Part shown: one piece after another, positions 55,985-64,000 of the stretch | Numbering within the stretch: position 1 is the stretch's first letter | Layout: the number at the start of each line of letters is the position of its first letter | Origin: Molossus alvarezi | Lineage: Eukaryota; Chordata; Mammalia; Chiroptera; Molossidae | Reading direction: 5' to 3' | Length of the DNA stretch: 64,000 nt | Assembly: GCA_037176705.1 (NCBI GenBank) | Contig: CM073890.1 | Span: forward strand, 95,904,591-95,968,590 | Made by a program: the position numbers and the translations under genes | Notes under the pieces: generated by a model | Databases searched by the model: none | Told to the model about the DNA's origin: nothing | What the model saw: only the letters and a program-made list of their open reading frames with translations

Positions 55985-56150
55985 ACCTTCCACACTGTCT
56001 CTCATAGGACGTCAGCTCCTAGAACACAGGGCCTTTGTCTGACACTGTCGTTTCTTTAACTCTTTGAACAGTTCCTGGCATAGAATAGGTGTTCCCTACT
56101 TTTCCGTACATGAATAATAATACAAAACATTTATTGAATGAATGAAAGCT
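55985..56150 (+). repeat. L2 LINE 3' end (ancient)
   Basis: 'cagctcctagaacacagggc', 'ctttgtctgacactgtcgtt', 'gttcctggcatagaataggt' and 'aaacatttattgaatgaatg' match the L2 3' terminus in sense direction. Confidence 0.7.
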
Positions 56151-56904
56151 AAATTCACAAAACCTGTTTGATTCAAACTTGTATTAAATTTGTAAATTGC
56201 TTTTTTAGGCATTGCTTAAATAGAAGGGGAATGCATCTTTTCCTGAGAGTTTAGCATTTCAACTGGTTGAGTTGGCAGTTGAACTAATTTAAAAGGGAAA
56301 AATCAGCATTGGATCAGGCATTCACATCTGGGCATCTCTGATTTGGTTCTGTAACAGAGAATCTAGTGTTCTCAGAAACCGAGACAGACTTGGATTGAAA
56401 CACAGAGCATGACATAACCTGCAGATCCATGCGAAGGTACTCTGCAAGCTTAAACCTTTTGCTCCTGCCCTGTCCCTGGTTTTCAGAGATCTACGCCACA
56501 TCTGTTCTTTTCATCACAGCTGTAGGCAAAACTGGCAGACGCTGCAATACCGGCTTCCTCAGGCGGCGCATGGATTCTCCTGGGCTGTTCATACGGGTGC
56601 AGTATTTATTAGAGGTGGACCGCAGACAGGCAATGATACAAGGAGTGAGCTCAGTTACTGATCCTTGTGAACGTACGACAGGGTCATGTAGGTCAGTGTG
56701 AATGAGGGAGGTGTAAGGAAGAAAGAGAAGTCAGGAGTAAATATTTCCAAAGAAGAAGTTTTAGTCTCAGTGTTCAGGGCCCTTTTCTTCTCCAGGGGAA
56801 TATAAGCCAAACACAGTCTGTAGAAAGTTACAGTATTTGAGCTCAGATGTGCTCCTCCCAAATTAAGGGCATCAAAAATCTCTATCTAAACCAAATTTCA
56901 ACAA
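56151..56904. other. Unassigned DNA
   Basis: Nothing named. The 90-codon frame at 56429-56701 shows no domain. Confidence 0.35.
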
Positions 56905-56913
56905 ATGGTTATT

Positions 56914-57142
56914 CTATTTATTTATTTATTTTATTTTTTTTTCTGTATTGATTTTAGAGAGAGAGAAAGTAAGAGGGAGAGAGAGAAAGAAACATCGATG
57001 AGAGAGAACATCAACTGGCTGCCTCTTGCATGCCCCCACTGGGCATTGGGCCCACAACCTGGGCATGTGTCCTGACCGGGAATCGAACTGGCAACCTCTT
57101 CGTGCATGGGTCGACGCTCAATCAGTGAGCCACACCAGCCGG
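56914..57142 (-). mobile_element. Bat tRNA-derived SINE, VES-like family without hairpin
   Basis: T/A-rich tail (ttta units), 'tgtattgattttagagagag', 'aaacatcgatgagagagaac', 'gggaatcgaactggcaacct' and the head end 'cacaccagccgg'. Flanking duplication atggttatt at 56905-56913 and 57143-57151. Confidence 0.92.
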
Positions 57143-57309
57143 ATGGTTATTTATTTACTCATTTTTATTAAAAAAGTCTCCTTACCTTTCTCTGTGTCTC
57201 TTTATATTCAAGAACTTAGCCTGCCCTTCATTCTTAGGTTACAGTGCCACAACAGAAAGGGAAAAGGGGAAAAGGGAAGGATACTTGATTATGGAAAGGG
57301 ATGATCAAT

Positions 57310-57778
57310 AAAACTAGGAGGACTAGCAAGCTGATTGCTAAGGAGCCTGGGGCAGATTGTATTTTCCACTTCTTGAATCTACACTGATTTATGGTTTTGA
57401 TGAAAGGAACACTACATTTCATCCAGAGATCAGGCCTTAAAAGGTCTTGCAGCTTTTGCCTTTGACCTCCTGGATGCTCCCCTGAAACTTCCATGTAAGA
57501 AGCCAGCTGAGTTTACTGGAAGATAGGAAGGCACACGGGGAGGAGCTGGGGCACCCAGCCAAGAGTCGGCTGCAACCATCAACCAGCCGTGAAAGAAGCT
57601 GTCTTGCGCCTCTTCTCTCTGCTGAACCACCAGTTGAATGCAGCTGTGTGAGTGAGCCTGGGTGAACCCCGCGGAGAAACCACCCAGGCAGCCCACACAT
57701 TCATGAGGAAGAAACAAACCATGTTGTTTTTAGCTGCTTTAGGCTGATTTGTTACATGACTCATGATAACTGATACAG
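57310..57778 (+). mobile_element. MaLR (MLT1-like) LTR, diverged
   Basis: Sense MaLR features: 'ggccttaaaaggtcttgcag', 'ccatgtaagaagccagctga', 'gaagataggaaggcacacgg', 'gctgtgtgagtgagcctggg' and the 3' end 'ttacatgactcatgataact' plus 'gatacag'. Overlapping 60-95-codon minus-strand frames here are antisense artefacts. Left edge approximate. Confidence 0.65.
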
Positions 57779-58289
57779 TCTGGCTGTGAGTTTCACATTT
57801 ATTTAGTCTGCCTGGGAAGTCTTAATTATTTCTTGCCATTCTCCAACTTCTCAGTTTTTTTCAAAACAATAACATTTCAGCATCTTTAGCTGTTACTTAT
57901 CTCTGAAGTGTCCTTAATGACTAGTGTCCTTGTTCATGGGTCCATATGTTGATTCAGTATAATTTTGCTTCAGCATCATGGATGTGTTAGGAAGTAGCTA
58001 ACTGAAACTGTGGAGAGAGGCTGGCACGAGACCTGTGCTTTTCAAATCAATATGGGCTGACAAATAAAAACAAAATAGACTGGGATAGATAGCAAAGTCC
58101 CACATAATAAAGATGAACATAGTTTCAGTTATTTAAACATATGTGTGTACTGAGTCATACAACAAATGAGGGTTCCTATTTTTAAAAGTTTAGAAGCCAC
58201 TTGATAATATCATGGAGAACTCAGACACTATCCTAAAAGTTTTATATTTGTGCTATAGTTTGAGGTGTAACTGAAGAGGGATCTGTTTG
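57779..58289. other. Unassigned DNA
   Basis: No gene or repeat recognised. Confidence 0.35.
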
Positions 58290-58860
58290 AAGGGGGAATG
58301 GCAGAAGTTGGGAGAGCAGTTAGGAGACTAGACTGAAACACATAAACTGAGAGGCTTTCTTGGGTTTGGAGAAAAAGGAGTAGACCTGAAGTGTTTAGGA
58401 ACTTTAATTAGAAAAACTCTATTACACTATACCAAAGCGATAGTATAATCAATGGGCATATGAACACATGAACAAGGACACTTGTCATTAAGGGCACTGA
58501 ATGGGGGTGAAGGGAAAGGAGGCATCAAGGAAATGATTGATATTGAGCAGTTCTTGACAGATTTTATGTGGGAAGTAATGTTGAGAAAGCATCTGGGATA
58601 ATTCACAGATTTCTATCTGGTATGAATGGCATGGCCACCAGCAGAGATAAGTAATGTAGTTGTAAGAGCAGCATTTTGGGGGACTCTAGTAATTAATTTA
58701 CTTCAGGAATGTGTTGATTGCAGAACGTTCAACAGCAGGTAGCTAGATATGTAAATCTGAAGCTGGACAAAGAGACATGGGTGCAAGTCAATGGTGATTG
58801 AAACGAACATGGTAGATGTATAAAGAGACTTTGTAAAGAGAGAAAATGCCCTGCCCAAAT
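58290..58860 (-). repeat. Probable L2 LINE ORF2 remnant
   Basis: 'gttgggagagcagttaggag', 'gcatctgggataattcacag', 'ggcatggccaccagcagaga' and 'gaagctggacaaagagacat' keep the order of reversed L2 ORF2 ('gggagaccagttaggaggct ... aaggatgactccaaggtttt'). Very diverged; a profile search is needed for certainty. Confidence 0.5.
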
Positions 58861-59226
58861 CTGTTCATATTTTAGGGGTTTCGTTAATAAATGCACAGAA
58901 TTCAGTTAATAAAGAATAGTTAATTTATCACTCCCAGATGTATGTGTAATTTTAACAGTCCAAAAAAAAAAAAAGTGTTGTACAGTTAGGTTGGCTTATG
59001 TTTCAAAATATAGAATTTAGTGTGAGTTAAACATATTCACACAAACTTGTGCCATTGATGATGACAAAAGTTTAAAGAGAAAATCAATATTAATACAAAA
59101 ATAGGCATCATTTCCAGAAGAGAAAACTTCAGAACACTATCAACAGGCTAGCTTTGCATGTATTCCCTATAAAAATGTGTGTTTTATCTGAATTAAATAG
59201 CCATTGATATCTAATTCAGCGATGTA

Positions 59227-59257
<31 letters not shown>

Positions 59258-60139
59258 ACATATACACTTCTCTTTTTAAGTGATGATACTTGGGGGGAGG
59301 CAATGACTTTTTAAAATAAATTAGACACACAATAACAAAGCTTTATTGTTGAAATTGTTTTCATGGAAGTGTAACAAATCACTCAATTCAAAAATATCTT
59401 TATCCTTGAAATTGACCTTATCCTAGTCATGGATTGTTGGCATTTAATATTCAAGACTCCTAATTCTTCTTGAAAGGCTGTTGCAGGAGAATTGCTTGTA
59501 GAATGTTTAATAATTTAGTCAGCCTCACAGTCCATCATATCTGGGAACCAAAGAAAAGAGACACAGACAAGCTGATTCTTTCACATTAATGAAAACATTA
59601 CCTGGTTATGAATTAATTTTAAGCAATGATCATAGAAAATTAAAAATAATAACATAAGTATCTAATTTTTAAAAGGGTTTTTGCTATTTATATCCTTCAT
59701 CTATATTTTGAAAGATCTGTATTTTAAGTGCTTTAAGGTAGGATGCTTTAGCCTTGCACTGTTTCCATTAGATTCACTCAGCATGTTAAAACCTTAGCAT
59801 TCATTCAGTCTCTCTAGTGACTTTCAGTGACATTATTTCAGGAAACTGCTATTTACAAACCCAGAATATTGCTGTGAAATAAAAGAATAATGATGGCATA
59901 AAGCTTGTAGGTTATTTTTCTCATATACATTTAATGAACAGAACAATAAAAATATAAGCTGCATCAATACGTTAATGTGTTTGAAAAATTTAGACAGACA
60001 ACTGGTTATGTTTAACAAGAAAAAAAAATGGCTTAATTCAATGAGTAGCTTATAAGCTAAATTCTTTCTCATTTCTCCCCATTGTTTGTTTTTGTGATTA
60101 AATATGCAGAAAGTAGAATTTGCTTTCTGGTATGGGTAA
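58861..60139. other. Unassigned AT-rich DNA
   Basis: About 1.3 kb with only short simple repeats (A-run at 58961-58974; TG/AG run at 59224-59258). No coding domain in the 79-codon minus-strand frame at 59833-60072. Confidence 0.4.
59224..59258. repeat. (TG)n(AG)n microsatellite
   Basis: About 9 TG units followed by about 7 AG units, a compound simple repeat. Confidence 0.92.
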
Positions 60140-60141
60140 TA

Positions 60142-60267
60142 CAGGGTGGGGCAAAAGTAGGTTTATAGTTGTTCGTATGGGAAATAATACAATAATTAAT
60201 AAATAATAATATAAGAATAAACTCTGTTTTGTATACTCACAACTGCAAGCCTATTTTGCCCCTCCTG
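60142..60267. mobile_element. TA-flanked palindromic MITE (better preserved copy)
   Basis: 126 bp bounded by TA on both sides (60140-60141 and 60268-60269). Left terminus CAGGGTGGGGCAAAAGTAGG, continuing TTTATAGTTGT, pairs with the right terminus (reverse complement CAGGAGGGGCAAAATAGGCT, continuing TGCAGTTGT). The inverted repeats are thus about 30 bp. The AT-rich middle has repeated 'aataattaataaataat'. Size, TA target site and lack of a gene fit a mariner/Tc1-type MITE. Confidence 0.85.
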
Positions 60268-60431
60268 TATAAGCCAGATGATTGAGAAATGAAGGCCAAC
60301 CATATTCCCTTATTTCTAAGTACAAATTTGTGCCTGGGAGATACCTTTGAAAGTTCTGGGGGTTACATGTAAACCAGCTCTTTGTAACAGTGTCTATCAA
60401 AGTTACAGCCACATGGAGACAGACCTGTCTT

Positions 60432-60474
<43 letters not shown>

Positions 60475-60650
60475 TGTTACAGATGTTTCTCCTTTTTCCC
60501 CCATTGACACCCTCCTCCCCCTCCCTCCCCGCCCCGTCCCCAGCTTTGTTGTCCATGTCCATTGTCTCTGCGTACATGCATATAAGTTCTGTGCTTTATT
60601 CCCCCCCACCTCCTTCTCTGGGGATTGTCAGTCTGTACCCTACTTCCACG
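60432..60650 (-). mobile_element. Young L1, 219-bp 3' stub with a TTTA-repeat tail
   Basis: Only the extreme L1 3' end remains: 'acagatgtttctcctttttc', 'gttgtccatgtccattgtct', 'tcagtctgtaccctacttcc'. A perfect 17-bp target duplication (ggagacagacctgtctt) lies at 60415-60431 and 60651-60667. The tail has become about 11 TTTA units (60432-60475), so the poly-A has turned into a tetranucleotide microsatellite. Confidence 0.94.
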
Positions 60651-60787
60651 GGAGACAGACCTGTCTTAATATGGGTGCAAGAACATTTTGGCTTCCAGGT
60701 GGCAGTAAACTATTTGACATCTTCATTAAGATGTCTAACAGGTGCCACAGACGTAACCAGTCCCAAACTCATCTAATTCTGCTCCTC

Positions 60788-61615
60788 TCATGGCTTTTCC
60801 TGCCTCATTGTTCAGGCTAAACAGGTCTATTAGAAGCTTCCTTGACAACTCTTTCTCTAACAGCCCACATCCGGTGTGTCAGAGCACCCCGTCCGCTCTG
60901 CCTTTAAGATGCATTCAGACCCCAACTTATCATCACCACCCCAGTCCAGGTCACCCCATCTCTTGCCTGGATTGTTGTAGCAGCTGCTGACAGGTGCCTG
61001 TTTTCACTCTGCTCTGCTGTCTCAACACAGCACCCAGGGTGATCCGTTTTAATATGTAGATTCCCTACTTGAATTCCTCCCAAGATCTGTGTGCCTCTCG
61101 GTGAAAGGGAAAGTCTATATTGTGACCTACAAGGTTCTGTTGGACCGGATTTATAGGTTACTCTGCTCCTCCTATTTATTCCTCTCCCTGGCATTCTCCT
61201 TGCTATTCCTCCAACACACCAGGCGCACGTGTGCTCCAGGGCTTTTGCATTGACTAGTTTCTCTGCAGAGAGTATTTTCCCAGAAATCCACAGGGCCTGC
61301 TCTCTCATTCCCTTCCGACCTTCACTTACACACCATCTTCTTAGCGAGGCCTTCACTGGCCTCTTCGCTGAAAGTTGCAATCACCCCCAAAGTTCTTAAT
61401 TCTTTTTTTCCAGCTTTCTTTGCCTCTGTAGTATTTATCACCATCTAAGCTATGATCTATGTTTCTTATTTACTTTTTATTGTCTGTCTTCTCAACTAGA
61501 CTATAAGTTCCCTGAGGACAGAGGGTTTTTTGTTTTTCGATACCCTGTGTGCTTAGAAGAATATCTGACACATAGTAGGTAATAAATATGTGTTGAATAA
61601 ATGAACAAATGTACC
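60788..61615 (+). repeat. L2 LINE remnant, about 830 bp to the 3' end
   Basis: In L2 sense order: 'cttgcctggattgttgtagc', 'cagcacccagggtgatccgt', 'cttgaattcctcccaagatc', 'gcttttgcattgactagttt', 'agcgaggccttcactggcct', 'tatttatcaccatctaagct', 'tataagttccctgaggacag' and 'cacatagtaggtaataaata'. This is the end of ORF2 plus the 3' UTR. Reading frames are dead. The 158-codon minus-strand frame at 60904-61380 is its antisense. Confidence 0.82.
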
Positions 61616-62348
61616 CATGAAACTATGAAATAGTACTTTATGCCATATGTTTTAAAAACATACTACCATGCCGTGCATACAAGTCTTGCTTTTTATATGT
61701 AACAATATGGTTTGGAAGCTTTTCCATGTTCGTGTGTTTCTCAGTCTTATTTGTTGGAATTTCTTAGTAAGTCTTACATGGACATAGCTCATGCATGAAG
61801 GGACTTTAAACTTATTTCTAATTTGAATAAGTACAATGTAACATGCATATTCTACACCCGCTGCCTTGGGCATATGCGGGTGTATATCTTTAGGGTCGTG
61901 TGACAGATTTGTGTTTTTACCCTTGGTAAGCTGAAACGATGTTCCCTGGAATTCCCTTTTCTACGTGGCTTCTGCATAGTGTGGGCTCTAAGAGGCGTTG
62001 CTGTGCGATTTGGAAGGTGGACGCCAGTGGGAGCTGTATGCTTTTTACACGTGGAGAGTTGGTGTTGGCACCAGGCGTGGTGGCCGCTCCTGCAGCCTTT
62101 CAACAGGCCCGCAGTCCATGGGCAGAGGCTGGGCCGCGGTGAGGCCAGCGCCAGCCAGATCTCCTGCTGCAGCTGCCTCTACTGCTGTGAAGGGACACGT
62201 TTAGCTACCTGGTGACAAGAGCCAGCTTCTCTTGTAGGACACTTCAGTCATTCAATGGACAAGTTTGGTGGTGGTGAGAAATGAACATAGATTCCCACCC
62301 TTCCTCATGGCACCAGGCTCAGCCTCCCAGGTTCAAGTTCATTTTACA
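61616..62348. other. Unassigned DNA, no gene seen
   Basis: Several overlapping frames of 66-83 codons at 61852-62215 arise in GC-richer sequence on both strands. None has a recognisable domain or a clear splice-like context. Confidence 0.4.
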
Positions 62349-62365
62349 GCCCTCCCCCCCCCCCC
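62349..62365. repeat. Poly-C tract
   Basis: A near-pure C run of about 16 bases. Simple repeat. Confidence 0.9.
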
Positions 62366-62527
62366 CAGCCATTACTTCTATTTTCCCTTCCTGACCACCT
62401 ATCCTGCAGATTTCAGGCTCCAGCAACAGACAACAGGAACAACAGCTACACACAGACTGTGCAGCCAGCTCCCCCAGCTGCATTAGTTCAAACCCTAAAT
62501 ATATGTAATTATTTCCTATGTAAAACA

Positions 62528-62640
62528 CTCTCTCTCTCTCTCAATATATATATATGTACACACACACACATATGCACACACATACACATATATATATTCA
62601 TATATATACATATTCATATATATATTCATATATATATGAA
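62528..62640. repeat. Compound microsatellite (CT)n(AT)n(CA)n with a TATA-rich palindromic end
   Basis: CTCTCTCTCTCT, then ATATATAT, ACACACACAC, and three repeats of 'attcatatatat'. The 62-codon plus-strand frame over it is pure repeat translation. Confidence 0.93.
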
Positions 62641-64000
62641 TTCCTAGTGGTTCTGCTTCTCTGATGAAATGCTGACTGATGCAGGTAGATAACAAGAATC
62701 AAATTTGCCATAGGATTTGTACATTTTTTCATTTTAGTAGATTAAAAGTTTGATCTCCACTCTATGAAATGTTGGAAGCATTTCCTCCCAGGGAGCTGTA
62801 AATTGTGAATTGGTTTCATGTGTTTGCACCTTCATGCCACTAAGCAACCGCAGGCTGTGTTTTGGGGCTGGGAGGGTGCCCGCGGAAGAGACTGGGGAAG
62901 GGACACAAGAGTAATACGGGTACAAATGATGTCTAGTCCTCATCTGCACAGCTGGCCTCAGTTAACAGCACCACTGTGAATCAATTTACATTTTCAATAT
63001 TCCTTTTGTAATGCCAGAAATCAAAAACATAATTTCAACAAAACACAAGCCTTTTTGTTGACTGTCACCGAAGGTTTTCTGTCCATGAACAAAAGCAATT
63101 TTTCCTCAGTGTATGCGTTCTTTCTCGTGGCAGATGTGGGACAGATGTTTTTACTGTGGACCCATGGGGACTTTCAGGGAAAACACCCTCCTAATTATTC
63201 AAAGCAGCCAAAAACTGTGTTTTATAACTTAGTGATGGAATTTGGAAAATGTCTCACAGCTTAAAACACTCCTATTAAGATGCCATACTAGTTTTCGCTC
63301 CTTTGATCACACTACATCCTCGAGTAAGTTCCTGAGACCTCTCTCTTTAGAGAGACCTGGCAGGATGCTTACCTCATCTCTTGCTTCTTTGTTATTACTC
63401 ACTGAAATGGGCTCTGGAAGATGAAGGCCCCATTGGATGCCCTAATTTCCTCTAACATAAAGAGTCCCTAGCAAGCAGTAATCCCTAAAGATCCCTAAAG
63501 TAATCCCTAATCGGAGGAGTCTCCCTCTGTCCATGTGCGGCTGGAGGGGTGCTCACCACGCTGTGCTGCGTGGGCTTCCCAGCCTTACCTCGGCCAGACC
63601 AAGGTTCACAACAGACAAGTCACTGCGACTGTCCCCCAGAGCCCCAGAGGATGGGCCCACCTGTGCCTTTAACCAAATTGGCATTGATTGCTGGCATTAG
63701 GTTCGGCAACTAGGAAAAGCCCTTCTTGTGTGTTTTGTATTTTGTTCTGCAAAATTTAGAGGAGTTTTTTCAGTAAAGGAGGGGTTAATGTTACCTCTTT
63801 CTTGAAAGCTGAACCCCCCTCAGCGAAGAACTGGGCCTCTGTGGGTCTCTGGGGAGTTCTGCCTGCTGGCAGCCAAGCGCCTGGGCGCGGGGGGAGAGAG
63901 CAGGAGGTTAACCTGCTCTGCAGTGAGACATCACTGAGCAGCCTTGTTTGTATTCCGAAGGTGCCTGTTGTGGACTCTCGGGCCACTCCCCGGGGAACTT
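62641..64000. other. Unassigned DNA to the window end, no gene seen
   Basis: No mobile element recognised. A short local tandem 'taaagatccctaaagtaatc' lies near 63484-63510. The last 500 bases are GC-richer. The 76-codon minus-strand frame at 63756-63986 has no recognised domain. An exon here cannot be excluded without a comparative alignment. Confidence 0.4.

Noticed and set aside
57430..57764. Three overlapping minus-strand frames of 61-95 codons
   Set aside because: They are antisense to a MaLR LTR and share no protein signature.
60904..61380. 158-codon minus-strand frame in a GC-richer stretch
   Set aside because: It is antisense to a clear L2 LINE remnant.
62459..62647. 62-codon frame rich in I, Y, T and H
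   Set aside because: It is a translation of the CT/AT/CA microsatellite.
1..64000. An undescribed multi-gene system
   Set aside because: No cluster of host or foreign genes is present; all supportable structure is repeats, and the single-copy DNA shows no recognisable coding potential.

Overview
This window looks like gene-free mammalian DNA, almost certainly from a bat (Chiroptera). The evidence for a bat is 23 tRNA-derived SINEs of the VES/Rhin-1 type known from bat genomes. They carry a GCCCTGGCC-type head, a GGTTTGGCTCAG A-box-like segment, a GTTCGATTCC B-box-like segment and a CT-rich 3' part. They sit beside recently active L1 LINEs and a background of old mammalian repeats (MIR, L2, MaLR LTRs, Tigger1, old L1M). 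The species cannot be read from the sequence. The recent L1 copies argue, by inference only, against the pteropodid lineage, where L1 is reported to be extinct. I found no host protein-coding gene, exon, tRNA gene, rRNA, CRISPR array or bacterial feature. Every long open frame I inspected is inside or antisense to a repeat, except one unrecognised frame at 19400-19912.

Layout. 1-11140: sparse old repeats (an L1 3' end, MIRs, a MaLR LTR at 4813-5299, an old L1 3' UTR at 8290-9300), three SINEs and a small CpG-rich patch near 5480-5660. 11143-12164: a SINE fused to a 5'-inverted L1, possibly with one shared target duplication. 12209-29160: SINEs and MIRs, an ERV-type LTR near 19890-20790, and a truncated L1 inside an L2-like element. 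29789-40480: a dense nest, with a truncated L1, an old L1 split by a younger L1 that is itself split by a SINE, then a 4-kb Tigger1 DNA transposon holding two full SINEs plus an inverted L1 that carries a half-SINE, then another old L1/HAL1-like block. 42160-47980: a near-full-length L1 on the minus strand with a 16-bp target duplication, decayed ORF1 and ORF2 and its 5' end present. 48600-64000: two copies of a palindromic TA-flanked MITE, long L2 remnants, MaLR LTRs, SINEs, a 219-bp L1 stub and microsatellites.

The content of interest is therefore retrotransposition biology: twin-priming inversions, a possible SINE-L1 chimera, a tRNA-only half-SINE with a fixed 3' endpoint, a conserved 3'-terminal hairpin in the main SINE family, and layered insertions that give a relative clock. 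I did not see an undescribed defence or metabolic system. Family names come from sequence memory rather than a database search. Repeat edges without a target duplication are approximate to tens of bases.
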